64,000 nucleotides of DNA, taken from Marsupella aquatica. Its lineage: Eukaryota > Marchantiophyta. Shown piece after piece: positions 1 through 10,474 of the stretch. The stretch lies in assembly GCA_973895155.1 (NCBI GenBank), contig OZ316897.1:8990001-9054000 (forward strand), given 5' to 3'. A model generated the notes under the pieces. The model was not told the origin of the DNA, made no database searches, and saw nothing but the letters and a program-made list of their open reading frames with translations. Within the stretch, counting starts at the first letter, position 1, and every line of letters begins with the position of its first letter. A program made the translations under genes and the position numbers.

Positions 1-3000
1 TAGATGGGCACTAGAAGTTGGGGTGTCGGCGGAAGGCACTCTCTTGATTTATTTCAAGGGCCTCACAAGTCAATCATTGAATGACCGCAAGACAATTGTT
101 ACTCTAGGTCCAGTTGTCCTTGTGAACATAGACAACAACCGCAATGCAACCATTATTGTTGAGTCCAGTGAGAAATCCCAGTGGATGAGACTTCTTGTGC
201 CAATAAAACTCTACTTGACTTTACTTAATGTTGAGTGGATGGCTCGATTGGAGATAAGCGTAGCTGATATGGGATTCTTCCCGGATGGGGTAACAATTGA
301 TCAGATGTTTGAGAAGACTCGTTCTCAAATAAGTGGAGTTGACCTGGTGTTCGGATTTCTATATGTAAAGAAGCACATGCATGACAATGCAGAAAGTGTG
401 GACCCTCTGTCTACTTGGATAGTTCAAAGGATGATTGAGAAGGCACATTTCTAATATGAGCAGGCAATCGACAAGAGTTTCATTTTTTGTCCAGAGTTTC
501 AAGAGGCCGCGTGCCAAACGTGGATTTTAGAGATGAAGAAAAAAGAAGCAAAGCATAAGGCAAAAGAGAGAAAGAAGACAGTGGAAAGAAGCGCGCAATC
601 AAAGACAGAGAAGAAATGGAAGCTTCGAGAGCCAGTTGTTCAAGAAGAGAAACAATCTGGGACTTCACGCCGTAAGAAGATGGCTTTAAAAAAGGATGAT
701 GATGAGGGTCTAAAGAAAAAGCAGACAAAGAAGGCAAAGGTTGCAAGATCAAAACCAATGCGAGTGTCGACATCAAACTTTGTCTTGCATCCAGAGGATG
801 ATAGGTGTCCAACAGAAGGACCCGAAGAAGATGATGTGCTCAAAGGCCAAGAAGTTTTGCGTAATATTGAGCAATATTATACTTTTGGCATCCGCAAAAT
901 TTTTGATATTCCTGTCAAAAGTATTATTCCGCCATCAGCCGTTTTTGTATATCAAATGTTCAATCATTCGCATGCAATGGAGATATCCAAGTCTATGATG
1001 AAAAACCCTGGACAGGAACCACAAGTTGTTGATTTGATTCCGTATCGCGAGAGCACTAAACAGTTGCTTCATTATGACAACACACCTCAAGATAGGAAAG
1101 AGTTTTTGATTGGTGTGAAGAAGTAGGAGAAGAAGTGGCTAGCATTCTGCAAGAGCTACCCAATGGATCCAAGGGTGGGCCGAAATTGATGCCAAGTTGA
1201 CAGACCTAGCCAACAAACTAAAGTATAGGAAAGCAAGGATCCTATCTGACCTCACTCCGAAGACAATTTTGGTTGAGCATTCAAGTTTATCGAACGCTGT
1301 CAATAATACTATGCAATTTAAGTCTTGTTTTTTAGAGACTATTGTTCATGCAAGAAGGCAATTTGAGGAGTGCGGGAAACCGCCGCGTCCAGGGATTGGG
1401 ACCAATCAAAATACAGACAGGAAAAACTATCAGGTACATTTATGAGCAAGGCAAACTATTCTTGATCCCCTTTGATTAAAGATTGTGGTAGAGGTTTGCC
1501 TCGCCCTTAGGGCGAGGCTACCTTGTCTTATTTTCCTTGGTTAGAAGATTAAAGCAAATGCTTGCCTTGCCCTCAGGGCAAGGCAACCTAGACTAGTCTC
1601 TCTAAGAATATTGCCCGAGTTCCATTTCTGTCAATTGTGGTTGGATGCAGAAGTTTGCCTCGCCCTTAGGGCGAGACGGCCTAGCCCGTTTCAGACATCT
1701 AGATATAAAATTTCTACCATATGCATTGTACCTTGAAACTAATGTCAAGTCCATTGGATATGCAGAATTGGTTTTCCCTGGCAAAGGTCACAATGGGGAA
1801 GTCAAGCTTGAAGAGCATTTACTGGTTACTTTTTGACGAGGATGAGCTCTTTGAATTATGGCGGAATGTGTGTGGACAATGGTTGAGTGGAAAGCTCCAA
1901 GACGGCGCTGGTGGGTATGGAGGGCCAAGACCCCCAAAATCGATCGTTCCCGGTACCTTTCGATGCTTTGAAGGAGAGATTAGTAGTGAACAAATAATTG
2001 AGATCTTGAAGGACGTTCAAGGGGAGAGTGCCTTGATGAAGAAAGATATCACCAACAAATCAGAGCTTGTCGCAATGGGAGACTTGGCACTTACAATCAA
2101 GATAATGTCCAAACTGAGAACAATCATTACTGGCTATTTTGTGGAAAAGTATCGTGAGAAGTTTCCCGTTGGCACATCTTGGGAGTCTCTAGTGACGTTG
2201 TTGCCTTCCTTGAAATCTGAGCTTGAGATGACAAAGTTGAGGAGAGCAGCGGGTGAGGTTTACCTCAACAATTTGTTGAAGAAGAACGTGGTCAAGGAGA
2301 GTTTCCCACAAAGTCTGATGGTCAGACTAGATGGGTTGTATTGTAAACAATTTGGTGGGATTGGTCGTTCCTGCACGGAGCCTTTCTTGACATTTTTTAG
2401 TGATAATTTGATGAAGACGACCATGCCGGAGATGCTACAAGAGCCTTCGCCTTTGTGTCCTCTTGCCATTGTTGACTTCAGTAGGCTCCAACAACATGTT
2501 TGAACTGATGCTGAAATTATTGCATTACTGCAATACATTGTGGATCTTCCAAGAAATCCAACAATTGTTGTTGTCATGACTGTGCATCCGGGGCCACTTG
2601 CTACAAACATTTTGAGTGCCCTTAGGAAATTGCAGCATGAAAAGGGAATGGACATCCACGTTGACTACGGGAGCTATCGACGGAGTGATACACCAGTTCC
2701 AGAGGGCTTACTTTTCAATTGTGGTATGGAGGAGAGAGTCTTTGCAGGAATCACCACTGAGGAGAAATTTGATTGGAAGCAAGTGTTTAGGCCTGGATTT
2801 AATTGCAAATTTTCTTACAATTCGGCGATAGACCTTGATTTCCAAGTGGGAGACAAGATGGAGAAGCGAGATAAGAATAAGAGTAAGACAAGTAAGGAGA
2901 CAGAGGCCGAGTCAACTGCGACATTTCACATTGGAGATTCTTGCAAAAGGATCCCATGTTTGAGATGGTGGGAAGTAGAGGTGGCTTTGTGAATATTCAC

Positions 3001-4224
3001 GCTAAGCCGAAATGTATGTTGCAGAGTATTATTGAATTTTTTTTGGCTGAAGGGGAAACTATCCTTGACTTTTTCTTGGGAGGACAGGTTATGAAGGTGT
3101 CCTTGTTGTGTTTCAGAGAATGCTTTGCGTATTCAGACACTGAGGATGAATATGATTTCACTCAAGCATATGGAAGGGTTATCTGCGAGAAGGTTCCTTC
3201 CATAATGAGTCATCGGATGGGCGGTTCCAAATTTGGCAGATCTTGCGATGGGGTTTTTGAGCATGTTGGCGCCAAAGAAGGTGTAGAGCAGGGTGAAGAT
3301 GAGATTGACGAAGGAGAATTGGGTCACGACACAAACGACAGGGTCACCAGAATTTTGGATGAACGTGGAACACTTGAAGTGGTAGGTACTCCTTACTTTG
3401 GTGTGGGGTTGACCAATGTTGTGGGTCGACCTAGAGGCGACCCACCAAAAAATCCCTTTGCCAATGTAGAGAATTGGATGCACCAATCGGACCTAGATCT
3501 TACATCGTCCACATTGGACGCACAATGGAAGGCAACCGCAGGTGATCTAGGCAATATTGGCGAAGTAGAATTGGAAGAAATGCCAGATATTGCGCTTGCA
3601 AAGGAGGATGATCGCCAAGTGCCTGAGACCGCTGCAAATGAAGAAGAGAAGGCAGGTGCTTCAACTCCTTCCCTGTCTCCTCTATATTGCTCATCAGGGA
3701 GTAAATTGGTTTTTACAAGTGCTTCTACAGGAAGCCCTGTAGTATTATCATTTTCATAAAATTCTGGATCCGAGTTAGGCAGGACTGGATATATGAAAAC
3801 AGTCCGTCGTGCAACTCATTTCATATGGAGAAATGGACCAAAGGTTGGAATGATAGAATCACTAGACGAAGCTCCAAAGATAATGGCAAAATTAGATTAC
3901 AAAAAAATGAGCTTGAGATTAAGCCCAATTTTTGCACCCCCATCCTTTGAAGAGCAACTTCTCGGTGGCATTAATTCTGAGATATAGAGTGTTCTAGGTG
4001 ATCAGACGATAGATGAATTTGGGCATTTTAACATCGGAAATTATTAGCCTTTTCTTTGGTTCTTGGTATTTTAATGACAATCTAAGCTTTATCTTTGTAA
4101 TAATATACTTTTTTATAGACCAAAGTTGCGTCATAGAATCTCCTTCCTCAAATGATTTTAATGGCATTCCCTCGGAAAGCGTTGCTGTGGAGGAAGGGTT
4201 TGACCCAGGTATACCTTGGATCTA
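1..4224 (+). pseudogene. Decayed large gene with a DNA-methylase-like C-terminal motif
   Basis: One coding frame runs from the window edge to about 1126, broken by TAA at 452-454. It then shifts near 1173, continues to 1433, crosses an intron-like stretch (about 1434-1694), shifts again in a T run near 1830, meets TGA at 2501, shifts near 2940 and meets TAA at 3757 before ending near 3987. A further exon-like piece is 4120-4209. Residues encoded at 533-760 are very lysine-rich. At 2995-3140 the pattern HAKPKCMLQSII, GETILDFFLGG and RECFAYSDTEDEYDF matches the motif X to motif I order of beta-class N4/N6 methyltransferases (KP..LL..II, G..VLDPF.GSGT). The expected DPPY motif is not clear; VDFS near 2466 may be its remnant. 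Introns argue against a retrocopy. The family name is inference; decay is seen directly. The 5' end lies outside the window. Confidence 0.5.
1434..1694 (+). repeat. Intron-like stretch with three 21-nt hairpins
   Basis: The stretch is bounded by CAG|GTACAT and TTTCAG|A and splits two coding segments of the decayed gene. It carries three 21-nt hairpins at 1498-1518, 1564-1584 and 1657-1677. The first has arms GCCTCGCCCT and AGGGCGAGGC around one T. The second has arms GCCTTGCCCT and AGGGCAAGGC around one C, so a C:G pair has become T:A on both sides. The third has one arm mismatch. Each is preceded by a TTTGCC- or CTTGCC-like sequence. Confidence 0.7.
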
Positions 4225-4439
4225 AAAAGTAGCAAATTTTGAATGTAATTGTTTTTCTAGGAGGGTCGCCCTAGGGTCGTTCCTCTCTCCTTCAAATGTT
4301 ATAACAAAGTTTGTTTGATTTCAAATTTTGAGATTTTTCCTTGGTAGTAATTGTTTAAACGTTGAGTCACATTGACTAAGGGCTTATTTTAATGTTTCCA
4401 GACTTCACTCCAATACTACACTCTCCGATCCGGTGAAAG

Positions 4440-5305
4440 CTCTTGGTTCTTGATCTTAACAAGATTTGTTGGGATTGCATTAAGACAAGAAGCTTAGGAC
4501 CATGGCGAAATCAGACAAGTTTACGTGGTGTGCACTGGGGGGACATGGAGGGTTTAATTTCATGTATGTGGAGCACCCCTACCTCCATGAATTTCTATAT
4601 GCAGCTTTCATGGCTTTTGACGTTGCAATTTGGACCTGTGCAAGGAGGCCAAAAACAATGGACTTAATGGAGATGATTTTCACTGAGGAGGAGCGACAGA
4701 AGTTCAAGTTTGTCTTTACTCAAGAAAATACCTTTGATAGTTGCATCCAAAGGCCAGATATAACAGACAGGAAGGCCAATTTACTTTTGAAGAATCTGCA
4801 AACCATTTGGGACCGCTTTCCAGAAAAATATGATGCTTCTAATACAGTTCTTATTGATGATTCTCCATCGAAGGCATTTTTGAATTATGATGTGAATGGA
4901 TTGTTTCCAAATCCATTTACTCACACAGCTTCAAATGACACTTTTTTGCCCGAGATATTATGGCCGTATCTTTGCAAATTGAGAAAGGCCTACTGTGTTC
5001 AACATTATATCACTGTAAACAATCCAAAGTGGTATGTTTTCAATTTATTAACAAGCAAGGAGGATCATGCTGCCATCTATGCTCTTTTGGAGGTGAAGTG
5101 GGGAGATTGTCGTTGTATCGTTGGAACCATCTCGGATGTGACTCATGAAGAGATTCCTTGGGACGGAAAGAAGGAGGTGCAACATTACCCACCACTAGAG
5201 ACGTGGACCACGGATGAGATCGAAGAAACTACAAATGCTATACTTGGAGACAACTATTATGGTCCTCATAGACAAAATAGAAGACATTTTATTTGGAAAG
5301 TCTAA
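4440..5305 (+). pseudogene. FCP1/NIF-type HAD phosphatase-like gene, one frameshift
   Basis: The first segment (4440 to about 4500) encodes LLVLDLN, the position of HAD motif I (DxDxT in FCP1/SCP phosphatases); here it reads DLN. After a one-base shift near 4500 the frame from 4502 to 5305 encodes HPYLHEFLY, VAIWTCARR (motif II region), LLIDDSPSK-type residues (VLIDDSPSKAFLN) and FPNPFT, then DTFLPEILWPYLCKL. These are the hallmarks of the NLI-interacting-factor/CTD-phosphatase fold. A C-terminal extension of about 110 residues, starting at RKAYCVQHY, is rich in Trp and Asp and is not recognised. An AG|CTCTTGG acceptor before 4440 suggests a missing upstream exon. Either the copy is a pseudogene or a base is wrong near 4500. 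If translated, members of this family dephosphorylate phospho-serine on protein partners. Confidence 0.65.
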
Positions 5306-5877
5306 GAACTAGGGATCTCACCAATAAGTTTAAGAACCACCATGCGAGAGATACTTGCAACCGTGACATCCGCTATGATAAATCAGGAAGCAGACTTTCT
5401 TGTTCAAATGAGTTTTGTCTTGATCATTAGGAGATAGGGTTGCTCTAGTGCCTACCCTGAATTGTGCATTCATATTATGTCTTGAAAAGGATATGTCTTG
5501 AACATGTAGGATAAAGTAAACAATTAGAATATGCTTAGTGTGAGGCTCTCTCACTGGACTGGACAATTTATTAATTATATAGTGGGTCAATCTCATTATG
5601 ACCCTTGATTTATCATCATAGATATTTTTTAATTTATGGTCTGAGTGATATTGGCCTCTGATTTTTGGACTGAATCAAATTTACTTTAATTTATAAATTA
5701 ATTAGAATATATGATTTAAGTTATTATTAAACATTTGGGTGAAGAAAACAAAATTTTGGGCATTCAAAAGTGCATATTTGGGCTGAAAAAAATTAAGATT
5801 TGGGAATGATTTAAAAGAAATTTGCCCCGAAAAAAAAAACTTTAGGGTTCATATTTTGGACTTTTAAAAGTACAATT
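5306..5877. other. No gene seen
   Basis: AT-rich sequence between the phosphatase-like gene and the minus-strand pseudogene. Only short chance frames are present. I see no repeat or RNA gene. Confidence 0.6.
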
Positions 5878-7000
5878 TTAATGAATACAGTGATTTGGTG
5901 CTCTAGAGACAGCACCTCCTAAGCCCTCTGAAGCCCTACTAGTCGTTGTACTCTCGATTGCCTTACTTCCTCCCCCCTCCGTGTGCTCAACAATCTCTTT
6001 TCCTCTGGTTTTCTTATGACCTTCAACTATTGATCCTGCTCCAACAGAGCTTCCATCTTTGTGTGCTACTTTGCTTCCACCCTTGTCGGTAGGCAAGCTT
6101 GGGGGGTCACTATATGAAGGGTCATACATCACGTGCGACGGTTTGGGTCATTTAAGACCCCCCTAAGTCACTTTCTATAAAGTTGTACACCACCAATCAT
6201 GTGATGAAACGTATGCATTTTGCAATTAAACAACCCTATACACTTCCATGGAAGTGACCCCCCCCGAGTAGGCAAGACACTTTGTTTCCCCTTTTTCTTA
6301 CTTACATCAGCAGAACCAGCTATTGACCCTCCACCTGCCGAGCTCCCATCTTTGTTAAGCGTGCCACCACTAATTTCTTTGTTCCTCTTCAACATTATTT
6401 TCAAACGTGGCTAGAAATCCTCACCGACAAGCTTCCGGTATTCCATCTGAACCCTGGGCAACAAGTGCACCTCATTTTCTGCTACAAAGTTTGTAAACCA
6501 ATCCACCTCTAAAGCCGCAGTCTCCATAATGTCAGCGACCTCGCGCACAATTGGATCCGTATCATATCGGGCCATAGTCTTAGCATCATAAAACTCTAAG
6601 CACAAAATGAGCGATGTGAATCCCTTTTCCCCTATCATCGTCAGAAATGTGAGGGCCTCTTTGGCCACTTTGTCCTTCCCCTTCCCCTGAAAGTATGGAC
6701 ATATGGCTACACCAACGACCGGACCAAATGCCAGAGTAATCTTCTCAGGTTTCTTGACCTGAATCCATATCACCGGGCCCTCGTAATGTCCTTCAAGATT
6801 TGCATTCCGACCATCACAAAGATACCAAGATTTCTTGAGAAATTCATGCTCGTCACACAGTTTTGCATTCACCCAAATCGCATTGGACAAGCCTTTCGCA
6901 TTGGAGTCTCGCGATCTTGCGATGTACTCTTCGGACTTTCCGCCATCTTAATTCTCAATGGGAAGAGCGATAAAATTATCGCTGATTTTCTACCAAACAC
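5878..7000 (-). pseudogene. Diverged, broken relative of the first gene (N-terminal part)
   Basis: Read on the minus strand, coding starts around 6995 (ISDNFIALPIEN), meets TAA near 6950, then runs (EYIARSRDSNAKGLSNAIW...) to TAG at 6411-6413 and continues in the same frame. The stretch around 6780-6690 (EGPVIWIQVKKPEKITLAFGPVVGVAI) resembles the start of the window's first gene (EGTLLIYFKG...TIVTLGPVVLVNI), so this is probably a second family member in opposite orientation. Downstream, two imperfect copies of a Gly/Ser unit (KDGSSAGGGSIAG near 6340 and KDGSSVGAGSIVEG near 6040), each followed by a basic KKxxGK stretch, form a low-complexity tail. No function is recognised. The in-frame stops suggest it is dead; the homology call rests on a short match. 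Confidence 0.4.
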
Positions 7001-7315
7001 TGATTGTAACACTCCCTTCACTCGACAACCCACTTACAAATAGAGGCGGAACGACAAGCACGATAATCTTATCGACAATCTACTTCAAAACCTAAAACTA
7101 TTGGGAATGGTGGAACCGATAATATTATCGCCAGTATGTTCAAGAACAAATAGTTCCCTTAACCCCTGGACAGGCTCCAACTAGTCTTGGAATGGAGAGG
7201 GCGATAATATTATCGGCTCTTTTTGGGGGACCTCTTACTACCCGTCTTACTAATTCCTCCCCTATTGCTGATCTTCTTTTAGACGAGCAATGCTTAGGCC
7301 GATAAATTTATCGGC
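6967..7315. repeat. Cluster of five CGATAA...TTATCG palindromes
   Basis: Near-perfect or perfect palindromes lie at 6967-6982, 7061-7074, 7117-7130 (CGATAATATTATCG), 7202-7215 (same 14-mer) and 7298-7315 (GCCGATAAATTTATCGGC). Spacing is irregular, about 55 to 100 bp. The sequences between them do not look alike. They sit at and upstream of the 5' end of the minus-strand pseudogene. They could be paired GATA-type sites, cruciform-forming repeats, or debris of a small palindromic element. Confidence 0.75.
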
Positions 7316-7319
7316 TTTG

Positions 7320-9240
7320 CCTTGCAAATGGCTCTTATTAGTCCTCGACGAATGCTCTACTTGTTGTGACTCTAAGGGGAATGTGAGTCTGCATCAAACG
7401 CCTCTTTGCGTTTAATCCATGGGCTAATGTCTCATGCAAAAAAAAAACATGTTAATGGGAGTGATTAGTCCTTATATAGTTTTTAGCAATAACCATAGTT
7501 AGTTTAGTGATAACCCTGGTTAAGTTAAGGTTAACCCATGGTTAAGGCATGGTCGACTGCATGGTTTTGATGGAATTACTTCAGAACATCACTATGTGTG
7601 GAACGATACTCCTATCATTCTCAACATTTGACGGAGAGAAAATGGATATATTGTCGCAAGAACCTTTTTCTATCAGTTTTCTCGTTACTTAACCACATTT
7701 TTGGAATTGGGACAAACGAGAAGGATGGTCACCCTTCTCGTTTGGTCCGTCACTGTGTTAACAAGGAAATTCAATCTCTTACACATTTGAAACCAAAATG
7801 CATAATTAACAAAAGTCAAGGAAATATAATTCTCCTTTCATAGAATATAACTCTAGGATTTTTTAAATCAGGGTTCAACATTGCGCTACCTCCATCACCA
7901 TAGCTTATGGAAGGATATGACCACTTTAAGATGTTAAAAGGGACACAAAACCCCTCTTTGATTGCTTCCCAAATTTATACTCTCATTTCTCCTCATTCTA
8001 ATATTAGTTCACCAAGCCCACAAAGATCTTTCTGGACATTGTGCACAGCCCCAACTAGTAAACTGTCGGCAACAGGATTCAATACTCTAGCAATGCGCAA
8101 CTTGGTATGAATGCTACTAGTCTTTGTTTACCAATGGCAGTACTAAAACTCATGAGAATGGACTTTTACCCTAGAAAGCTTGAAAGGAATTCCCCTTAGT
8201 TTAGACTTCCACAAAATTCTTACTAATCATACATGGTCAAAGATATTCTGGACAACTCTAGAGTTTCATAAGGAAAGAGTTTCATATATTGGATCTCAAG
8301 CCACTCCTATCTATGATCCGACATACAAATCACAGGTATTTATGTAGTTTTACTCCTATATCCGAATTCCACATGGAATCTAATATAGAAAGAAGTTAGT
8401 CTCATTTTCTTCACCTAAGGAGCGAAATTTAAAATATCTATTAAATGTCTCCATAATCAATAACAAAGGAACAATTTCTTTGGCTAAGATATGCAAGAAC
8501 TAACTTACCTAACTAGTGTATCACCCTTCCTTATAAAATGCCTCAAGCAAGGATGGTCGAAGAGGGAATGAAAAGGTGTAACTTTTCACTCCTTAAAAAC
8601 CAAAAACTAACTAAAATAAATATTAAGGACATCATTGGAAAGATGAAAAGACGTAACTCTTCATCCTCCAAAGAAAACTAATATGTAAAACAAAGTAGAA
8701 CTAATTAAAACTTATGTAATTAATGCAAATATAACAATAGACTAACATAGATCTGTAAACCAACTCCAACAAGTCTAAAATTTTGCCAATAAGTAGATTA
8801 TCCTTCAAAGATCAACATGACAAATTTCTAGCTCAACCGGTGTTTTGTAAGACTTTCAAATATCCAGGAGCTTTGGACCAAAAACACATAAAGTGTATTA
8901 GGCTTGGGCACTTTTGAGGGATATCTTTTATCAAATGGTTGAGGGCCTCTTGAAAGTGCCCCATCTAGCAGGTTAATTTGGACACGACTCATGAACATCC
9001 TTGTAAATGTCTGATGACATCCAATGACATTCATTGTTAAACTTGAGTGATATGTTTTTATAAGTCAACAAATGACTTAAATGCAATAAAAAAACTCAAA
9101 AAAAATTAAAAGTTTATCATTTCATCATTTTTTCCTCATTTTTTAGGGATTCTTACATATGTGGCGTAGCACAGCCTGCGTGTTAAGTTTGCTCAATGGG
9201 CTTTACTTTTGATTTTGCTGATTTAGTTGAGGTCAGTGAT
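7320..9240. other. Gene-free interval
   Basis: Apart from the hairpin at 7709-7747 and a run of GTTAACC/GGTTAA-like words near 7510-7570, I find no coding frame with recognisable content. The sequence is AT-rich and carries several poly-A and poly-T tracts. Confidence 0.5.
7709..7747. repeat. Imperfect hairpin
   Basis: Arms GGACAAACGAGAAGG and CCTTCTCGTTTGGTCC pair with a single-base bulge around a short loop. It lies in gene-free sequence. No U-tract follows, and a terminator role is not expected in a plant nuclear genome. Confidence 0.6.
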
Positions 9241-10445
9241 TCTAGCACTAGTCAATACCATTCGATGTAATCACTTCCATCCTAGTGATGACAATAACAT
9301 CCAATGCAAGCACTTCAATTCCACAACCATGACAATAGCATCCAATGCAAGCACTTCAATTACTCTTTTGCCAAGGCAGTCTTCGACACAATTCCTCTAA
9401 TGTGTAATTGCTTCACACTCTGAATAGACATACACTTGCAGGTGGCACATAGGTGATGCACTGATAAGCCCCTTCTGTGAGCTGACAGTGTGTTAAACAA
9501 AACGTGTGGAAAGCTACAAAAACAATTTACAAAGTACAATTACCTGAAGGTACACAACCAACATTCCAACTCGATGGAAGTACATACTTTAAGTTCCACC
9601 TCAAATGCTCCTGGTCCGTTGTTTCGATTCTCCATGAAAATTACAAAATGCAGACAAACCGGGAGACAAGCTAAGATATTTCAATTTCAGAGTTCACACT
9701 AATTCCGATTCTCATATCACTACGCCTATGTACTGTGATAACAATGCCAAATCCCCGATCAATCTACTGTTATACAGAGCACCCTTTCCAAGGTCACAAT
9801 CCGACCATGGATCCTACTCACACTCTGCCTAATCAATCAATGATTCACTTCCCCTCCCTTGGATCCTACTCACACTCTGCCTAATCAATCAATGATTCAC
9901 TTCCCCTCCCTGCGGCTCGCGTCTTGCCTTTCATCGTGTCGAAAACTGCATCTCCCACCATTGCGTTCGACGGCCCAAAGCTCTCCTTAGGTGCTTTGCA
10001 GCTTGTGCAAAGATCAGCCAGCATCATTGAGTTTTGACAATAATTTCATTTCAAAAAAGCGAACAAGTCATCTAATATGAAACAGATCCCTCATGCTTAA
10101 AGTCACAATATATTGTACTTGATATGCTCCAATCAGGAAATGAGTAGTTGACGTCCGACCATCAAATTATGCAAATGATAGATTTCATTTCATTCGACCT
10201 TTGAAAAGCAATATCCGGTTCAAGCGCATTAGTAATCTAGTGGAACACAACTCACTCATGCTGCAACGACATAATAAGTTCAATCAGGAAATGAGTAGCC
10301 GACGTTAGTCAAGTTGTGAAAATTATATGTGGTCATCATTTCCTCCTTGAAAGACAATATGTTGATCATACATTCACGTACTGGGGCACGCATAGTGTTC
10401 AGTCTGCTCCTCCCATTCAGACTAACGTAAATTGCGCCAAACCGA
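9240..10445 (-). pseudogene. Dead partial copy of the rubredoxin-like gene
   Basis: This block matches 16030-17470, the 3' half of the intact rubredoxin gene and its downstream flank, almost end to end. The last-exon equivalent (about 10006-9900, minus strand) still reads CKAPKESFGPSNA. The previous-exon equivalent (10441-10392) keeps WEEQTEHYACP and the GTACGT donor. It has lost four bases before that Trp, which shifts the frame, and its acceptor AG has become AA. Similarity stops at about 10445, 30 bases from the NLR stop codon, so the upstream exons and transit peptide are missing. The copy therefore cannot make a rubredoxin. It may serve as 3' UTR or terminator for the NLR. Confidence 0.8.
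9809..9911. repeat. 52-bp tandem duplication
   Basis: Two nearly identical units start with GGATCCTACTCACACTCTGC at 9809 and 9861. They lie just beyond the old stop codon of the dead rubredoxin copy. The intact copy near 16960 has a single unit, so the duplication followed the larger one. Confidence 0.85.
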
Positions 10446-10474
10446 CCTGCTTCTGTACCATCATCAGACCCTGA

